34,566 bases of DNA from an uncultured Methylobacillus sp. GTDB taxonomy: Bacteria; Pseudomonadota; Gammaproteobacteria; Burkholderiales; Methylophilaceae. Shown in pieces: positions 14,306-22,193 of the stretch (position 1 is its first letter; every line of letters starts with the position of its first letter). The notes beneath the pieces were generated by a model, which was not told the DNA's origin, made no database searches, and saw nothing but the letters and a program-made list of their open reading frames with translations. The stretch is taken from NCBI GenBank assembly GCA_946478865.1, contig CAMLDO010000022.1:1-34566 (forward strand), in the 5' to 3' direction. The translations under genes were made by a program, and so were the position numbers.

Positions 14306-15514
14306 ATGCTGCTCGACAACAAAACCCTTCTGTTCTCCCTGATGCTGATCAGCGGCCTGCTTGCCATGAGCCTCAGCCTCGTGAGCAGAAGAGAGGAAAG
14401 TGACGGAATACGCCGCTGGGCAGCCGCGCTTGCCTTCGAATCGCTGGCCTGGCTCCTGATCATCTTCCGGGGCTCCATTCCCGATATCCTGACCATCGCC
14501 GCGCCCAACCTGCTCCTCGCAATCGCGCAGGCCATGAAGCTCGCAGCCCTGCATACTTACCGCCGGCAACCGATACCGTATCTCCAGTGCCTGCTGCCGG
14601 TCAGCGCCATGCTGCTCCTGCTCGCCGCCCTCCCTTACGCCGATGTACGCCATCGCATGGGATTCTGCAGCCTGGTTTTTGCCGTGCAGTTTCTGCTGAT
14701 CCTGCGCTTTTTGTGGAGCGATACGGAATCGCGCATCGGCCGCGCCTGGTGGCTGCTGTTCGTCGCGACCGCGCTGATTCTGCCGTTGCTGCTGCTGCGC
14801 GCAGGTGCAAGTCTGTTCGGCTCGATGGAATTCGTCGCTACGCCCCAATCGCCAGTCGCTCCCAACCCGGTGCAGGTAGCCGTTTTCGTGGGACTGACCG
14901 CACTCAACCTGCTCGGGGCCATGGGATTCGTACTGATGATCAAGGAACGGGGAGACCGCGAGATCCGTACGCTGGCGATGACCGATCCGCTGACCCGCAC
15001 CTTGAATCGCCGCGCCTTTCTGGAACAGGCGGAAAAGCACATCGCCGCTGCACTGCGCCATCACTTGCCGCTCTCGCTGCTCATGATCGATATCGATCAT
15101 TTCAAGCGCATCAATGACGGCTTCGGCCATCCTGCCGGAGATGAGGTTCTGATCAAGGTGACGGAGCTACTCTCATCCCTGCTGCGCAAGGAGGACACGC
15201 TGGCACGCTATGGCGGGGAAGAGTTCTGCGTCCTGTTGCCGGCCACTCAGGAACTCGGGGCGCTGGCTCTCGCGGAAAAACTGCGGCGAGCCGTCGAGGC
15301 CATGCACATAGAACTCGGCGGAAAGCCGGTTCCGATCACTATCAGCGTCGGACTCACCTTCTGCGATGCCAACAATCGCGGCTGCCACAAGGATTTCGCC
15401 TCGATGCTGCAGGATGCGGACCGCGCCCTGTATCTCGCCAAGCAGAAAGGCCGAAACCGGATCGTGCCCCTGTCGCTCGCCTGCAGCGACTCTCCCAAGG
15501 AAGCACTGGCCTAG
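14306..15514 (+). CDS. Membrane diguanylate cyclase (GGDEF)
   Basis: A 402-aa protein starting at ATG 14306 behind GGAGCGG. The N-terminal half (about residues 5-215) has six or so hydrophobic segments, suggesting a membrane sensor module. The GGDEF domain follows (about 230-390), with MTDPLTRTLNRRAF, IDIDHFKRINDGFGHPAGD and the active-site GGEEF at 303-307. The inhibitory I-site RxxD is R294-D297 (RKED), five residues before the motif, so product inhibition is expected. The enzyme makes c-di-GMP from two GTP at the membrane. It lies just downstream of the riboswitch-controlled HD-GYP gene but is separated by a strong terminator. Its stop shares a CTAG palindrome with the convergent lipoprotein gene. 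Confidence 0.92.
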   Translation: MLLDNKTLLFSLMLISGLLAMSLSLVSRREESDGIRRWAAALAFESLAWLLIIFRGSIPDILTIAAPNLLLAIAQAMKLAALHTYRRQPIPYLQCLLPVSAMLLLLAALPYADVRHRMGFCSLVFAVQFLLILRFLWSDTESRIGRAWWLLFVATALILPLLLLRAGASLFGSMEFVATPQSPVAPNPVQVAVFVGLTALNLLGAMGFVLMIKERGDREIRTLAMTDPLTRTLNRRAFLEQAEKHIAAALRHHLPLSLLMIDIDHFKRINDGFGHPAGDEVLIKVTELLSSLLRKEDTLARYGGEEFCVLLPATQELGALALAEKLRRAVEAMHIELGGKPVPITISVGLTFCDANNRGCHKDFASMLQDADRALYLAKQKGRNRIVPLSLACSDSPKEALA

Positions 15515-16230
15515 AACGGCAGAAACAGTGCTGTCGCAAGGCTTTGCGCAACACGCGTGATGAGCCGCTGGGTTTTTTCCGCAAGCGTGATGGAGTACAC
15601 GTCCAGCCGCCCGATGATCTTGCCGAACTCGCGCTCGAAGCTCAGATTGCGTTCATGATCGTTGAGCTCGTTGGTGAGCAAGAATAGCTGGCCGTTCTGA
15701 TCGCGCGCATTGGAAAGTTTCCAGGCCGCGATCTCGACGTTGCGCGCGGCGTTGTACACGTTTTGCGGATCGATGCTGTCGGTCAGATAGAACTCGGCTT
15801 TGCCGCCGTGTGCCTTGACCAGCATGGTCTGCAATCCGACGATGAACGGCAGCACGCGATCGCCCGCATACTCGGGCTTGAAGGCGAGATAAATGGCATC
15901 CGTCCCCTGCAGCCCGTCGATAGCCTTGAATTTCCAGCCGTGGTCGCCTTCGAACACCCAGCTCACCATATCCTCCACCGTGCCCGATGTGCTCTTGCGC
16001 AACTCGCGCGGGTTACGCTTATAGAGCTTGGTCATGAGCAATTTCAGACTTTCGGTGTTCTCGCGCATCTCGACATCGGCCATGCGGTCAAGGTCGGATT
16101 TACCCAGTTGGCTCACTGAACTGCGATCCCGGTGCTGAGGCACGTGCTTGCCGTTGACGGCGGAAGTGGAGGTTGCGCAGGCGGCGAGCAGCGCGCAGGA
16201 AATAACCACCGCTAGGCTGGCGTTTCTAAT
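15511..16230 (-). CDS. Lipoprotein of unknown function, probable ATT start
   Basis: A 239-aa protein. From ATT at 16230-16228, with GGGGAG exactly seven bases upstream, the N-terminus reads MRNASLAVVISCALLAAC, a standard lipoprotein signal with lipobox LAAC. The only conventional start, GTG 16209, has no ribosome-binding site and would leave only ten residues before the cysteine, with no positive charge. ATG, GTG or TTG are absent between the ribosome-binding site and 16209, and a TAA lies just upstream. The mature domain (about 215 residues) has no motif I can name; it contains a GWKFKAIDGLQGTDAIYL stretch and a hydrophobic C-terminus (VAQSLATALFLPF). It overlaps the diguanylate cyclase stop by four bases. 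Confidence 0.78.
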   Translation of the reverse strand: MRNASLAVVISCALLAACATSTSAVNGKHVPQHRDRSSVSQLGKSDLDRMADVEMRENTESLKLLMTKLYKRNPRELRKSTSGTVEDMVSWVFEGDHGWKFKAIDGLQGTDAIYLAFKPEYAGDRVLPFIVGLQTMLVKAHGGKAEFYLTDSIDPQNVYNAARNVEIAAWKLSNARDQNGQLFLLTNELNDHERNLSFEREFGKIIGRLDVYSITLAEKTQRLITRVAQSLATALFLPF

Positions 16231-16301
16231 TTTTTATCTCCCCTTGAGTAACGACAGTATTGCCGTTCGCGGCGTATTTGTGAACTGTCTTGCGGCACCT
16301 C

Positions 16302-16317
16302 TACCGATATTTCGGTA
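16302..16317. other. Short inverted repeat before the rubredoxin gene
   Basis: TACCGA-TATT-TCGGTA is a perfect 6-bp dyad 30 bases before the rubredoxin start. It could be an operator or a small mRNA hairpin. Confidence 0.35.
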
Positions 16318-16346
16318 AGATGATTTAACTACCAAGGAGAACAACC

Positions 16347-16514
16347 ATGAAGCAATGGATTTGCAGCGTTTGCGGCTATATTTATGACGAAGCCATGGGC
16401 GATCCGGAACATGGGCTCGCTCCGGGAACCCGCTGGGAGGACGTACCCGAAGACTGGACCTGCCCTGACTGCGGTGCGAGCAAAAGCGAATTCGACATGG
16501 TGGAATTCGAGTAA
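16347..16514 (+). CDS. Rubredoxin
   Basis: A 55-aa single-domain rubredoxin, starting at ATG 16347 with AAGGAG about six bases upstream. The iron-binding cysteines are C6 and C9 in [10 protein letters not shown] and C39 and C42 in CPDCGASKS. The family-typical core [20 protein letters not shown] lies between them. It carries one electron on a single Fe(Cys)4 centre in the cytoplasm. It lies 111 bases before ccoG on the same strand. The pairing with an oxidase assembly factor that carries two [4Fe-4S] clusters raises a possible redox role in that process, but rubredoxins serve many partners (alkane hydroxylases, oxidoreductases, oxygen detoxification). Confidence 0.95.
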   Translation: MKQWICSVCGYIYDEAMGDPEHGLAPGTRWEDVPEDWTCPDCGASKSEFDMVEFE

Positions 16515-16584
16515 AGAGCCAGTATTTCAGCTGTTTCTCAAGCAATTCTTAAATAGGATAAAACCATCTTGTATTAGAAAATAA

Positions 16585-16593
16585 TGATATACT
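16585..16593 (+). promoter_or_regulatory. Possible extended -10 promoter of ccoG
   Basis: TGATATACT gives an extended -10 (TG, one base, TATACT), with a start expected near 16600. No good -35 and no FNR/Anr palindrome is visible upstream, although ccoG genes are often under such control. Confidence 0.4.
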
Positions 16594-16625
16594 GAACCTG
16601 ATTTTGCCTTTCAGGGAATTGCAAG

Positions 16626-18068
16626 ATGAATATGCCAAATCAGGTTCAGGAACAGGAAATCCATCTCTACCAAAAGCGCGAGCCCATTTTCACCCGCACG
16701 GTCAAGGGTCGTTTCAGGAGTCTCAAGACCGGTATTCTGTTACTCGCCTATACCGTCTTTTTCGCCCTGCCCTGGATTCCCTGGGAGCGCCCTTCAGGCG
16801 CCCAGCAAGCCATCCTGTTCGATCTGGTATCGCGCCGCTTTTTCATCTTCGATCTCGTCGTCTACCCGCAAGACATTTTTCTGCTCTCGCTGCTGCTGTT
16901 CATTGCGGCTACCCTGCTTTTCTTCGCAACCGGTCTGATCGGCCGCGCCTGGTGCGGCTACTTCTGCTTTCAGACGCTATGGACCGATGCCTTCATGCTG
17001 ATCGAGCACATCATCCAGGGCGAACGTCCTGCACGCATGAAGCTCGCAAAACAGCCCTGGAGCAGCCCCGAGAAAATCCTCAAGATCGGAGGCGCGCGCT
17101 TTCTAATGCTGCTGCTGTCTTTCTGGACCGCATACACCTTCGTCGCCTACTTCAACCATACGCCGGATTTCCTGTGGCGATTCTTTACCGGCGACTCGGT
17201 CTCCACCGCCTATTTTTCGGTGGCCATACTGACGATCTCCACTTTTCTCGCCGGTGGAGTGGCCCGCGAGCAGGTGTGCATCTACATGTGTCCGTATGCA
17301 CGCTTCCAGAGTGTCATGTACGAATCCGACACGCTCATCCCGTCCTACAACTTCAAACGCGGAGAAGGCTCAGCCGGCCGCATTGCCGCCAAGAGCGGCG
17401 TGCATACTCGCGAGGAACGCCAAGCCAAGGGGCATGGAGACTGCATCGATTGCGGCTACTGCGTGCAGGTATGTCCGACCGGCATCGACATCCGCAATGG
17501 ATTGCAATACCAGTGCATCTCCTGCGGATTGTGTATCGATGCATGCAACACCATCATGGATTCGCTGGGGTGGGAACGCGGTCTGATACGCTACGACTCG
17601 GAGCGCAATCTGAATCTGGATCAGCCGCAAAAGCCGCATCTCGATTTCATGCGGCTCAAGGTATTAGGCTATCTGGCAGCACTGGCGGTAATGACGGGCG
17701 TGCTGGTGTCCTATTTCGTGTTGCGTTCGGACTTCGAGCTTCGCGTCATGCAGTCCCGCCAGCCCTTGTTCATCATGTTATCCGACGGCAAGGTACGGAA
17801 CCGTTACGAAATGCATATTGTCAACAAGACACAACAGGATGAGAATTACCTCATCATGACAGAAGGCATTCCTGCCACCGCCATGAGCATGGGAAACATT
17901 CCGAATCCCGTGACCGTTCATGCCGGCAAGGATTTGAGAGTCCCCGTCAAAGTGGATCTCGATTCAGCGACCGCAGGAAAGACGCGGAACTTCGAATTCA
18001 TCGTGGTTCCGCAATCTGCGCCCGAGAACCAGGAGGAGCGTCGCGTCAGCTTCGACAGCCGGCATTGA
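16626..18068 (+). CDS. ccoG: Cytochrome c oxidase accessory protein CcoG
   Basis: A 480-aa membrane protein (RdxA/FixG family) with a polyferredoxin-type core. Predicted hydrophobic segments lie about residues 35-55, 85-110 and 155-175, with others near 195-215 and 340-360. Early cysteine motifs RAWCGYFCFQT and VCIYMCPYARFQS precede the ferredoxin-like pair CIDCGYCVQVCP (from C273) and CISCGLCIDACN. CcoG reduces Cu(II) to Cu(I) for delivery to the copper centre during cbb3 oxidase assembly. The C-terminal half has a periplasmic Ig-like domain ending VVPQSAPENQ. No ccoNOP or ccoHIS genes are in the window, so it is separated from its usual operon. The start is ATG 16626 with AGGGA upstream. 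Confidence 0.93.
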   Translation: MNMPNQVQEQEIHLYQKREPIFTRTVKGRFRSLKTGILLLAYTVFFALPWIPWERPSGAQQAILFDLVSRRFFIFDLVVYPQDIFLLSLLLFIAATLLFFATGLIGRAWCGYFCFQTLWTDAFMLIEHIIQGERPARMKLAKQPWSSPEKILKIGGARFLMLLLSFWTAYTFVAYFNHTPDFLWRFFTGDSVSTAYFSVAILTISTFLAGGVAREQVCIYMCPYARFQSVMYESDTLIPSYNFKRGEGSAGRIAAKSGVHTREERQAKGHGDCIDCGYCVQVCPTGIDIRNGLQYQCISCGLCIDACNTIMDSLGWERGLIRYDSERNLNLDQPQKPHLDFMRLKVLGYLAALAVMTGVLVSYFVLRSDFELRVMQSRQPLFIMLSDGKVRNRYEMHIVNKTQQDENYLIMTEGIPATAMSMGNIPNPVTVHAGKDLRVPVKVDLDSATAGKTRNFEFIVVPQSAPENQEERRVSFDSRH

Positions 18069-18075
18069 CGTTGCG

Positions 18076-18109
18076 TGCGCATCTCCTGCCCGGGCTATGG
18101 AGATGCGCA
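18076..18109 (+). promoter_or_regulatory. Hairpin burying the ribosome-binding site of the next gene
   Basis: TGCGCATCTCC (18076-18086) pairs perfectly over 11 bp with GGAGATGCGCA (18099-18109), with a 12-base loop. The GGAG of the downstream ribosome-binding site and the first base of its start codon lie in the 3' arm. It begins eight bases after the ccoG stop. Confidence 0.75.
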
Positions 18110-18525
18110 TGGAAATCACCTGTTATCGCGACCCCGTCTTCGCCAGCGAACACCGCTTTTTGCCGGCCGAAGTCTACAATCTCGCGACTACAATGCTGGC
18201 CCGCGACCCTGCCGGGCAGCTGTTCGTCCCGATCCGCTCGATGCAATATCTCGCCATCATCGATCACGAGGAATTCGTGTTCATCGACGGCGAGCGTAAA
18301 TGCTGGATCGATATCGCCTGGCGCAACTTCAAGCCGCAGGCGCGCCATGCCCTTACCGATCCGGTGCATTTCGAGGCAGTGTATTACCGGCTTGAATCCA
18401 TCGACTGGATGCGGCGGCTGTACAGCGAATTTCCGCTGGCCTTGCGCCAGCTAGCCGCCAAGGAAAGGCTTTCCGCCCCTGCCAAGGTGCTGAAGTTCCC
18501 ATCACCCGAACCGGACGCGGCATAG
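18109..18525 (+). CDS. Conserved-looking hypothetical protein after ccoG
   Basis: A 138-aa soluble protein without signal or membrane segment. ATG 18109 is chosen because GGAG lies six bases upstream; in-frame ATGs at 18097 and 18103 are too close to that site. The protein has a Trp/Arg/Phe-rich middle (KCWIDIAWRNFKPQARHAL) and a Pro-rich end (VLKFPSPEPDAA). I cannot name the family. It follows ccoG by 40 bases, and its start is enclosed in a perfect 11-bp hairpin, so its translation is probably limited or coupled to ccoG. A role linked to ccoG is inferred from position only. Confidence 0.7.
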   Translation: MEITCYRDPVFASEHRFLPAEVYNLATTMLARDPAGQLFVPIRSMQYLAIIDHEEFVFIDGERKCWIDIAWRNFKPQARHALTDPVHFEAVYYRLESIDWMRRLYSEFPLALRQLAAKERLSAPAKVLKFPSPEPDAA

Positions 18526-18530
18526 GCAAG

Positions 18531-18559
18531 AAAAAACGGCGCGAGTGATGCTCGCGCCG
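18531..18559 (-). terminator. Rho-independent terminator closing the cbb operon
   Basis: CGGCGCGAG/CTCGCGCCG form a perfect 9-bp stem around a 5-base loop (18537-18559). On the minus strand it is followed by TTTTTT. It sits 20 bases after the last gene of the cbbLSQO operon. Confidence 0.93.
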
Positions 18560-18578
18560 CAGCCTGCTCGTCCCTGAG

Positions 18579-18875
18579 CTAGTCGTCTTCCCCGAGTTCC
18601 GGGTCCCATCCTTTGTCACGCCCCCGCTCCATCGCCGTCGTGTAAATCTGCGCATGCTTCTCGCGCAGCTCGGATGGCAGGTTGCTGGGGAGATGGGCGT
18701 AAGGTTCCCATGCAGCGTAAACCTTCTCGTACAGATTCTGCATCTGCGCCGCCGTCCAGCCGGCACAGGTTTCGGATTCCGGAATGAACCCGAACAGCCA
18801 GCTATCCATGACGATGCGGCCCAGATGCGTCATCCCGCCGTTTCTGTCGTTGTCGATACCTGCGTATGTTTCCAC
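18579..18875 (-). CDS. 98-aa protein closing the cbb operon
   Basis: A 98-aa soluble protein starting at GTG 18875 with AGGA five bases upstream, and only seven bases after the cbbO stop. It opens METYAGIDNDRNGGMTHLGR, then a Trp/Phe-rich helix (DSWLFGFIPESETCAGW) and two helical stretches. Its size and tryptophan content do not match RuBisCO small subunit, CbbX/Y/Z or known assembly factors. The operon position and the terminator placed after it argue that it is made with CbbQO. I recall similar small proteins beside cbbO in other autotrophs, but cannot confirm a family. The function is unknown; a partner of the CbbQO activase is the simplest inference. Confidence 0.8.
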   Translation of the reverse strand: METYAGIDNDRNGGMTHLGRIVMDSWLFGFIPESETCAGWTAAQMQNLYEKVYAAWEPYAHLPSNLPSELREKHAQIYTTAMERGRDKGWDPELGEDD

Positions 18876-18882
18876 GTGATTC

Positions 18883-21213
18883 CTATCTTGTCAGTCCGGC
18901 ATAGAGCAGGGGCAGCTTCTCAGGCAAGCGCTCCACGTGGTCGACCACCATGTAGTTGCGAGCGCCGAAGATGCGCGACACGTACTGGTCGGCGCGCGGG
19001 TCCAGGCTCATGCAGTAGGTAATGACGCCGGAGCGGCTCAACTCCTCCACCGCCTTTTTCGCATCGTAGCGCAGATACTGCGGATCGCGCACGTCGATGT
19101 CGGCCGGCTCGCCATCGGTGATCACGATCATGAGCTTCTTGGATGACTTCTGCTGGCGCAGGTAGTGCCCTGCGTGGCGCATCGCCGCACCCATCCGCGT
19201 CGATAGCTGCCCGGTCATGCCAGCAAGGCGCGCCTTGGGATGTTCGTCGTAAGGCTGGTCGAAGTCCTTGAACTTGAGGTACTGCACGTCGTGACGGCCA
19301 TCGGACGAGAAGCCGTGGATCGCAAACGGGTCGCCTACCTTGCTGATCGCATCCGCCAGCAGCACGGTAGCCTGGCGCGTGAGGTCGAGCACGCTGAAGT
19401 CCTGACCGTTCACCTTGTCGTTGGTGGACTCGGACAGATCCAGCAGCACCATTACCGAAATATCACGCACCTTGCGCACCGACCGCATCATGATGCGCGG
19501 GTCGGGCTGCTGGCCCATGCGCATGTCGATGAGGCTGGCGATGGCAGCGTTGATGTCGATGTCGTCGCCGTCCTCGAGCTTGCGGATGCGCGTCACGCCT
19601 TGCGGCTGCATCGCATCCAGCAAAAACTTCATGCGCGAGATGATGCGCTTGTGCTGTGCGGCGATCTCGTCGATTACCTGCAGGTCGCCCGCCTTGGCGC
19701 GGCGCTCCAGCACGGTGGCCCAGGCCGGACGCTCGAGCTGGATCTGGTAATCCCACTCCGGGTAATGGAACGGCTCGGAGATCGGCTCCTTGCCTTCCAT
19801 GTCGTTGAACGACACGCCCATGTCCTCGTACGGGAACAACTCGCTGCCGAGCACCCAGATTTCCTGCGCGTCGTCGCCGGCGAGCTCGGTGTCGATCTCG
19901 TTCGCCATTTCCATCACGTTGACGTACTTGCGCACCTGCTGCGTCTGGTCGTAGCCGGCAGCCTCGGCGCGATCCTGGTCGAACTCGACGAATTGCCAGA
20001 AATAGCGGTTGTCGTCGCGGTACGGCGTGGTCAGCACATCGCGGCGCGGGCTGTAGCCCAGCTTCTTTTCCTGCAGCAGATGCGTGAGCTGCACGCCGAT
20101 TTCCCAGGAAATCAGGTTGGAATCGAGCTTGTCTTGAGCCGCCTTGAACAGGCTGCGGCCTTGCGCGATCCAGATGTCGTCGTCTTCGTAGCTGTCGTCC
20201 AGCAGCGCGCGTGCGAGGCGATTGAAATAGTCGCCCGCGGATTCCTTCTGCGCCGGCGTCACGTGCTTGAACAAGCTCGCCCACAGCCCCTTGAGGCCGG
20301 GGAACTTGCGGATCGCCAGCGTTTCGACGCGCGCGTCCTCGATGATGCCGATCACCGCCATCTGCAGCGTGTTCAAGCCCTCGGCCGACAGCGGCTCCTT
20401 GGTATAGACCAGATGCGCGGCACAGTGCGCGGCAGCAGCACGGTAGATTTCCAGACCCGCCACGTCCTCGAAGCTGTCGAAAGCGTCCGGCAGATGCAGC
20501 AGATAATCCTCGATATAGGGCTTGTAGCCCTCGCGATTCTCGAAGTCGCCGGAGGTCGGGCGCATGAAGAAGTCCCGCGCCCACAAGGCACGCAAATACA
20601 TATTGATGCGGCGCTGCACGTCGACGAATAGCGTGCCCTTGCGCTCCTTCTGCAGCATCGCCTGCGATTCCTTGGATTCCAGGCCGAAATAGCTGACTTG
20701 CGCTTCATAGTCTGTGCGGTGCGCGTGCGCACCCCAATTCGCCCAGCGGCGCAAACCGCCCAAGGTAAGATTGGCAAACAGCACGTCCAGCTTGCCCAGC
20801 ATGGGCCGGAGGCCGCGCGGCGCTTGTGCCAGCAACACGTTGAGCAATTGCAGGTAGCCGCGGAACAGCGCCTCGTCGCCCAAGCGTCTGGCGGCGGTAG
20901 GCGCCGTGCCGACCACCAGTTCCAGCACCGAGCCGGAGGTCTTGGAGGCCATCATCATCACGGTCTGTACCAATTCGATGACCGCGTCCTCGCCAATCTC
21001 GCGTGCGATTTCCGGGGCAGACTGGATGAAGGTAGTGACCAGTTCCTGGCCCTTGCCCAGCCCTTTCAGGCGCTGCGCGCCGATGAGGTAGCCTTCCAGG
21101 CCCTTGGGGCTGAATATGCGGGCGGCTTCGTGCCATGACGCATGCAGCATGCTGCTCGCGTGCTCGCCCAGTTCAGCCAGCAGATCGCCGTGCTCTTCCA
21201 GGTTGATCGTCAT
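18883..21213 (-). CDS. cbbO: RuBisCO activase subunit CbbO (von Willebrand A domain)
   Basis: A 776-aa protein starting at ATG 21213 with AGGAGG upstream. A long helical N-terminal region is followed by a C-terminal von Willebrand factor A domain. Its MIDAS metal site is visible as DLSES (D592, S594, S596) and TDGEP (D700). CbbO works with the AAA+ ring CbbQ; the MIDAS domain binds RuBisCO and the complex removes inhibitory sugar phosphates from it, as shown for form IA RuBisCO in Acidithiobacillus and related bacteria. It is the fourth gene of cbbLSQO, 90 bases after cbbQ, and is followed at once by a small unknown gene. Confidence 0.93.
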   Translation of the reverse strand: MTINLEEHGDLLAELGEHASSMLHASWHEAARIFSPKGLEGYLIGAQRLKGLGKGQELVTTFIQSAPEIAREIGEDAVIELVQTVMMMASKTSGSVLELVVGTAPTAARRLGDEALFRGYLQLLNVLLAQAPRGLRPMLGKLDVLFANLTLGGLRRWANWGAHAHRTDYEAQVSYFGLESKESQAMLQKERKGTLFVDVQRRINMYLRALWARDFFMRPTSGDFENREGYKPYIEDYLLHLPDAFDSFEDVAGLEIYRAAAAHCAAHLVYTKEPLSAEGLNTLQMAVIGIIEDARVETLAIRKFPGLKGLWASLFKHVTPAQKESAGDYFNRLARALLDDSYEDDDIWIAQGRSLFKAAQDKLDSNLISWEIGVQLTHLLQEKKLGYSPRRDVLTTPYRDDNRYFWQFVEFDQDRAEAAGYDQTQQVRKYVNVMEMANEIDTELAGDDAQEIWVLGSELFPYEDMGVSFNDMEGKEPISEPFHYPEWDYQIQLERPAWATVLERRAKAGDLQVIDEIAAQHKRIISRMKFLLDAMQPQGVTRIRKLEDGDDIDINAAIASLIDMRMGQQPDPRIMMRSVRKVRDISVMVLLDLSESTNDKVNGQDFSVLDLTRQATVLLADAISKVGDPFAIHGFSSDGRHDVQYLKFKDFDQPYDEHPKARLAGMTGQLSTRMGAAMRHAGHYLRQQKSSKKLMIVITDGEPADIDVRDPQYLRYDAKKAVEELSRSGVITYCMSLDPRADQYVSRIFGARNYMVVDHVERLPEKLPLLYAGLTR

Positions 21214-21257
21214 ATGGAAATCCTCCTAAAACTTGGAAACTGTTCAAGAATTGCCAG

Positions 21258-21282
21258 GGAGAGACCTGATATCAGCCTCTCC
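21258..21282 (-). other. Hairpin between cbbQ and cbbO
   Basis: GGAGAG (21258-21263) pairs with CTCTCC (21277-21282), and the loop holds the palindrome CTGATATCAG. No T-run follows on the minus strand, so it is more likely an mRNA-processing or stability element than a terminator. Confidence 0.4.
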
Positions 21283-21303
21283 TCGCGAATTTCCCAACAG
21301 CTC

Positions 21304-22110
21304 CTAGTGGAAGAAGGTGGTAACGGCGGCGTCCAGTGCGTCGCGCATATCCGGATCGTCGGTAATCGGGCGCACCAGCGCCACGCGGCTCGCAGCCAGC
21401 GGGTCCACGCCCTTGGCGATCAGGCTGCCTGCGTATACCAGCATACGGGTCGAGATGCCCTCGTCCAGGCCGTGCCCTTTGAGGTTGCGCGCGCGCTCGG
21501 CGATCTGCACCAGCTTCTCGGCAACGCCCTTGTCCACGCCGGATTCGTGCGCGACGATCTCGGTCTCGATTGCGGCTTCCGGGTAGCTGAAGTCCAGCGC
21601 GCCGAAACGCTGCTTGGTGGACTGCTTGAGGTCCTTCATGAGGCTCTGGTAGCCCGGATTGTAGGAGATCACCAACTGGAAGTCGGGGTGCGCCTGCACC
21701 AGCTCACCCTTCTTTTCCAGCGGCAGCACACGGCGGTTATCGGTCAGCGGGTGAATCACCACGGTGGTGTCCTGACGCGCTTCGACTACTTCGTCCAGAT
21801 AGACGATGGCGCCATGGCGCGCAGCCGTCGCCAATGGGCCATCCTGCCAGCGGGTGCCGTTGGCATCGAGCAGGAAACGACCGACCAGATCGGAAGCGGT
21901 CATGTCCTCGTTACAGGCCACGGTGATGAGAGGCTTGCCGAGCTTCCATGCCATGTATTCGACGAAACGCGTCTTGCCGCAGCCGGTCGGGCCCTTGAGC
22001 ATCATCGGCATGCGCACGGAATAGGCGGCTTCGTACAGCGTCACCTCGTCCGCTACGGCACGGTAATAGGGTTCTTTTTCGATCTTGTACTGCTGCATCA
22101 CATCACTCAT
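21304..22110 (-). CDS. cbbQ: RuBisCO activase AAA+ ATPase CbbQ
   Basis: A 268-aa MoxR-type AAA+ ATPase starting at ATG 22110 with AGGAGAT seven bases upstream. Walker A is GPTGCGKT (40-47), Walker B is AIVYLDEV (101-108), and sensor-like SYNPGYQS follows. CbbQ forms a hexamer that acts with CbbO as an activase of form I RuBisCO, using ATP to pull inhibitors from the active site. The first part ([18 protein letters not shown]) is typical of this group, which also includes NorQ and GvpN. It lies downstream of cbbS behind a strong hairpin with a T-rich tail, so its level should be lower than that of cbbLS. Confidence 0.95.
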   Translation of the reverse strand: MSDVMQQYKIEKEPYYRAVADEVTLYEAAYSVRMPMMLKGPTGCGKTRFVEYMAWKLGKPLITVACNEDMTASDLVGRFLLDANGTRWQDGPLATAARHGAIVYLDEVVEARQDTTVVIHPLTDNRRVLPLEKKGELVQAHPDFQLVISYNPGYQSLMKDLKQSTKQRFGALDFSYPEAAIETEIVAHESGVDKGVAEKLVQIAERARNLKGHGLDEGISTRMLVYAGSLIAKGVDPLAASRVALVRPITDDPDMRDALDAAVTTFFH

Positions 22111-22122
22111 TGCATATCTCCT

Positions 22123-22163
22123 AAAAACAAATAGCCCCCGCCACGCAAGCGCGACGGGGGCTA
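22123..22163 (-). terminator. Terminator/attenuator between cbbS and cbbQ
   Basis: TAGCCCCCG (22132-22140) pairs with CGGGGGCTA (22155-22163), a 9-bp GC-rich stem. On the minus strand it runs into TTTGTTTTT just before the cbbQ ribosome-binding site. Partial readthrough would reduce cbbQO relative to cbbLS. Confidence 0.75.
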
Positions 22164-22193
22164 CCCACGGAAAATTACCCGGTGTCGCGCTAC

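Noticed and set aside
16545..16625. FNR/Anr box upstream of ccoG
   Set aside because: No TTGAT-N4-ATCAA-type palindrome is present; only AT-rich sequence with an extended -10.
19240..20631. Plus-strand open frame of 463 codons
   Set aside because: It lies antisense to cbbO, with no ribosome-binding site and a His/Val/Leu-rich composition typical of antisense shadows.
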